NCBI GenBank assembly: GCA_938092195.1
Contig: CALKHD010000176.1
Location: forward strand, 1 to 25,718
Direction of reading: 5' to 3'
Origin: an uncultured Flavobacteriales bacterium
Lineage (GTDB): Bacteria > Bacteroidota > Bacteroidia > Flavobacteriales_D > Sanyastnellaceae
Length of the DNA stretch: 25,718 nucleotides
Shown here: positions 24,177 through 25,718 of the stretch, piece by piece
Layout: every line of letters starts with the position of its first letter
Position numbering within the stretch: the first letter of the stretch is position 1
Made by a program: the position numbers and the translations under genes
Notes under the pieces: model-generated
The model's database searches: none
What the model saw: only the letters and a program-made list of their open reading frames with translations
Told to the model about the DNA's origin: nothing

Positions 24177-24205
24177 TCAATTGCGACACAACGAAAGACA
24201 ATTGA
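24177..24205. repeat. Inverted repeat in the VWA-ispG divergent region
   Basis: TCAATTG (24177-24183) and CAATTGA (24199-24205) are perfect 7-base arms with a 15-base spacer, each containing the palindrome CAATTG. It lies mid-way in the 191-base divergent gap and could be a shared regulator site. A TACCTTCA segment (24242-24249) is a weak promoter candidate for ispG. Nothing else is recognised in this gap. Confidence 0.35.
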
Positions 24206-24313
24206 GGGGCCCAAAGCGAACAGGGGCGGCAGGGCACGTGTTACCTTCATCCACGCGTTCGATTCGGGCCTTGCGCCTGCCGCTCAGCCACCCATACCGC
24301 CAACCTGTACGAT

Positions 24314-25718
24314 ATGACCTCGGAACCCACACTCACCAGCCCGGAACGACTGCCCACTAGACCGGTTCAAATCGGAGGTGTGACCGTTGGAGGCGACGCC
24401 CCCATCGTGGTGCAATCCATGACCACGGCCGACACCATGGATGTGGAAGCCACTGTGGCAGAGTCCCTTCGCATGATCGATGCCGGATGTCAAATCGTCC
24501 GCATCACCGCCCCGAGCAAGAAGGAGGCGCTGGCTTTGGGTGAAATCAGGACCAAGTTGGATGACGCTGGACACCAAGGCGTGCCTTTGGTCGCCGACAT
24601 TCACTTTACGCCAAACGCCGCTGAAGTCGCCGCCGATCACGTAGAAAAAATCCGGGTGAACCCTGGGAACTACGCCGACAAAAAGAAATTCGAGACCCAC
24701 GAATACACCGACGAGACCTATGCGGCAGAACTCGACCGGATTCGCGAGCGATTCACTCCGCTGGTTCAAAAGTGCAAGGCCCTCGGCAGAGCCATGCGAA
24801 TTGGGACCAACCACGGTTCATTGTCCGATCGAATCCTGAGCCACTATGGCGACACCCCGCTCGGAATGGTGGAGAGCGCCATGGAATTCCTGAACATCTG
24901 CCGGGACGAAGACTACCACGACATTGTGCTGTCCATGAAAGCAAGCAATCCGCAAGTCATGGTGCAGGCATACCGCATGCTCTCTGAGCGCATGCAGAAA
25001 GAAGGCATGGCTTACCCCCTTCATTTGGGGGTGACAGAAGCAGGTGAAGGTGAAGATGGGCGCATCAAAAGCGCCGTGGGCATTGGCACTCTGCTTGCGG
25101 AGGGACTGGGCGATACCATCCGGGTTTCCCTCACCGAAGCCCCTGAAGCCGAAATCCCCGTGGCGCAGCTGCTGGTGGACCAGGCCGAAAACAGCCGAAG
25201 TGGCACCGATTCTGTAGCTGCGTCGACAGCTGTTCCTGAAAGCTTCAACCCCTATGCCTACGAGCGTCGCAGCACGCGTGCCGTGGCCATGGTGGGTGGC
25301 GCCCAGGTGCCGATTGTCTGCCATGACCTCAGCGGCCGGCCACTCACGCCCGCTGGGCTATATGGCCTCGGGCATCGCTATCAGACCGAACTCGACAAAT
25401 GGGCCGCTGACGACGCGGCTTGCGACCTGGTTTACATCGGCGACCGCACATGCGACTTCGCCCTGCCCGGTTGGTTGGTGGCCTTGCAAGACGCCGACGC
25501 CTGGATGAAGCACTCAGGCTCTGCAGTCCGTCACCACCCCCTCTGGAATTGGGCGGGCTTTGAAACCGCTGCTGATGGAGGCCGATTGGATGCCCAATTG
25601 AACGTCCTGAAGATGGAGGCAGATGACCTCAGCCTGGAGCGGATTGCCGAATTGAACCGCTATACCAGCGCGCCCTTGGTGCTTCTTCTTTCCACTCAGC
25701 ACGCCAACGCATTGGTCT
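24314..25718 (+). CDS. ispG: (E)-4-hydroxy-3-methylbut-2-enyl-diphosphate synthase, large type (partial)
   Basis: The reading frame is open from ATG 24314 to the window edge (468 codons visible; the C-terminus is missing). IspG converts MEcPP to HMBPP in the MEP isoprenoid pathway using a 4Fe-4S cluster. Visible family segments are RPVQIGGVTVGG and VVQSMTTADTMD (residues 16-43), VADIHFTP, KIRVNPGNYADK, and MRIGTNHGSLSDRI. After HLGVTEAGEGEDGRIKSAVGIG, the extra domain of the large type found in Bacteroidetes, chlamydiae and plants begins. The C-terminal iron-sulfur domain lies beyond base 25718. The start is the first ATG; an alternative is not needed. Confidence 0.96.
   Translation, partial: MTSEPTLTSPERLPTRPVQIGGVTVGGDAPIVVQSMTTADTMDVEATVAESLRMIDAGCQIVRITAPSKKEALALGEIRTKLDDAGHQGVPLVADIHFTPNAAEVAADHVEKIRVNPGNYADKKKFETHEYTDETYAAELDRIRERFTPLVQKCKALGRAMRIGTNHGSLSDRILSHYGDTPLGMVESAMEFLNICRDEDYHDIVLSMKASNPQVMVQAYRMLSERMQKEGMAYPLHLGVTEAGEGEDGRIKSAVGIGTLLAEGLGDTIRVSLTEAPEAEIPVAQLLVDQAENSRSGTDSVAASTAVPESFNPYAYERRSTRAVAMVGGAQVPIVCHDLSGRPLTPAGLYGLGHRYQTELDKWAADDAACDLVYIGDRTCDFALPGWLVALQDADAWMKHSGSAVRHHPLWNWAGFETAADGGRLDAQLNVLKMEADDLSLERIAELNRYTSAPLVLLLSTQHANALV

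Noticed and set aside
1..25718. Mobile elements, CRISPR arrays, tRNA or rRNA genes, and antiphage islands
   Set aside because: I saw no transposase, integrase, terminal repeats, direct-repeat arrays, tRNA cloverleaf or rRNA sequence; the gene content is housekeeping and envelope functions.

Overview
The window reads as a piece of chromosome from a Bacteroidota bacterium, most likely of the order Flavobacteriales and with fairly high GC. The evidence is two secreted proteins with type IX secretion (T9SS) C-terminal tails, a GldH gliding lipoprotein beside a PSP1/RicT protein, a large-type IspG, a carboxypeptidase-regulatory-domain TonB receptor, weak or absent Shine-Dalgarno sites, and -7 promoter boxes of the Bacteroidetes kind (TAnnTTTG, here mostly TAnnTTCG). 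I see no rRNA, tRNA, CRISPR, insertion sequence or prophage genes. Coding density is very high: no gene-free stretch exceeds about 200 bases and convergent genes nearly touch or overlap.

Layout. 1-4.2 kb: aspartate-semialdehyde dehydrogenase (asd), a secreted Kunitz-domain protein, and convergent metG. 4.2-6.5 kb: kbl (glycine C-acetyltransferase) with a FAD oxidoreductase 2 bases behind it. 6.4-7.5 kb: a GbsR/MarR-type regulator and a ferritin that share an 18-bp operator-like palindrome. 7.5-12.7 kb: four tightly coupled genes encoding a YfiR-like exported protein, a TPR-like exported protein, a HAMP/SpoIIE membrane phosphatase and a CLC anion channel with CBS domains. 12.7-15.4 kb: a secreted M43 metallopeptidase, divergent from a rhodanese lipoprotein. 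15.4-18.3 kb (minus strand): holB, PSP1/ricT, gldH. 18.4-24.1 kb (minus strand): a VWA protein, a MoxR/Mg-chelatase-like AAA+ ATPase, recO and a TonB-dependent receptor. 24.3 kb to the end: ispG, cut by the window edge.

Three things stand out. First, the YfiR-TPR-SpoIIE-CLC operon looks like a YfiR-controlled membrane signalling device whose output enzyme is a PP2C phosphatase rather than a diguanylate cyclase, translationally coupled to an anion channel. Second, five transcription-unit starts carry TAnnTT(C/T)G 3-7 bases before the ATG, which predicts leaderless or nearly leaderless mRNAs. Third, near-identical palindromes precede the regulator and ferritin genes, which predicts direct and autogenous control of iron storage by a GbsR-like protein. 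The remainder is mainly conserved housekeeping: amino-acid and isoprenoid synthesis, translation, replication and repair, gliding and secretion.
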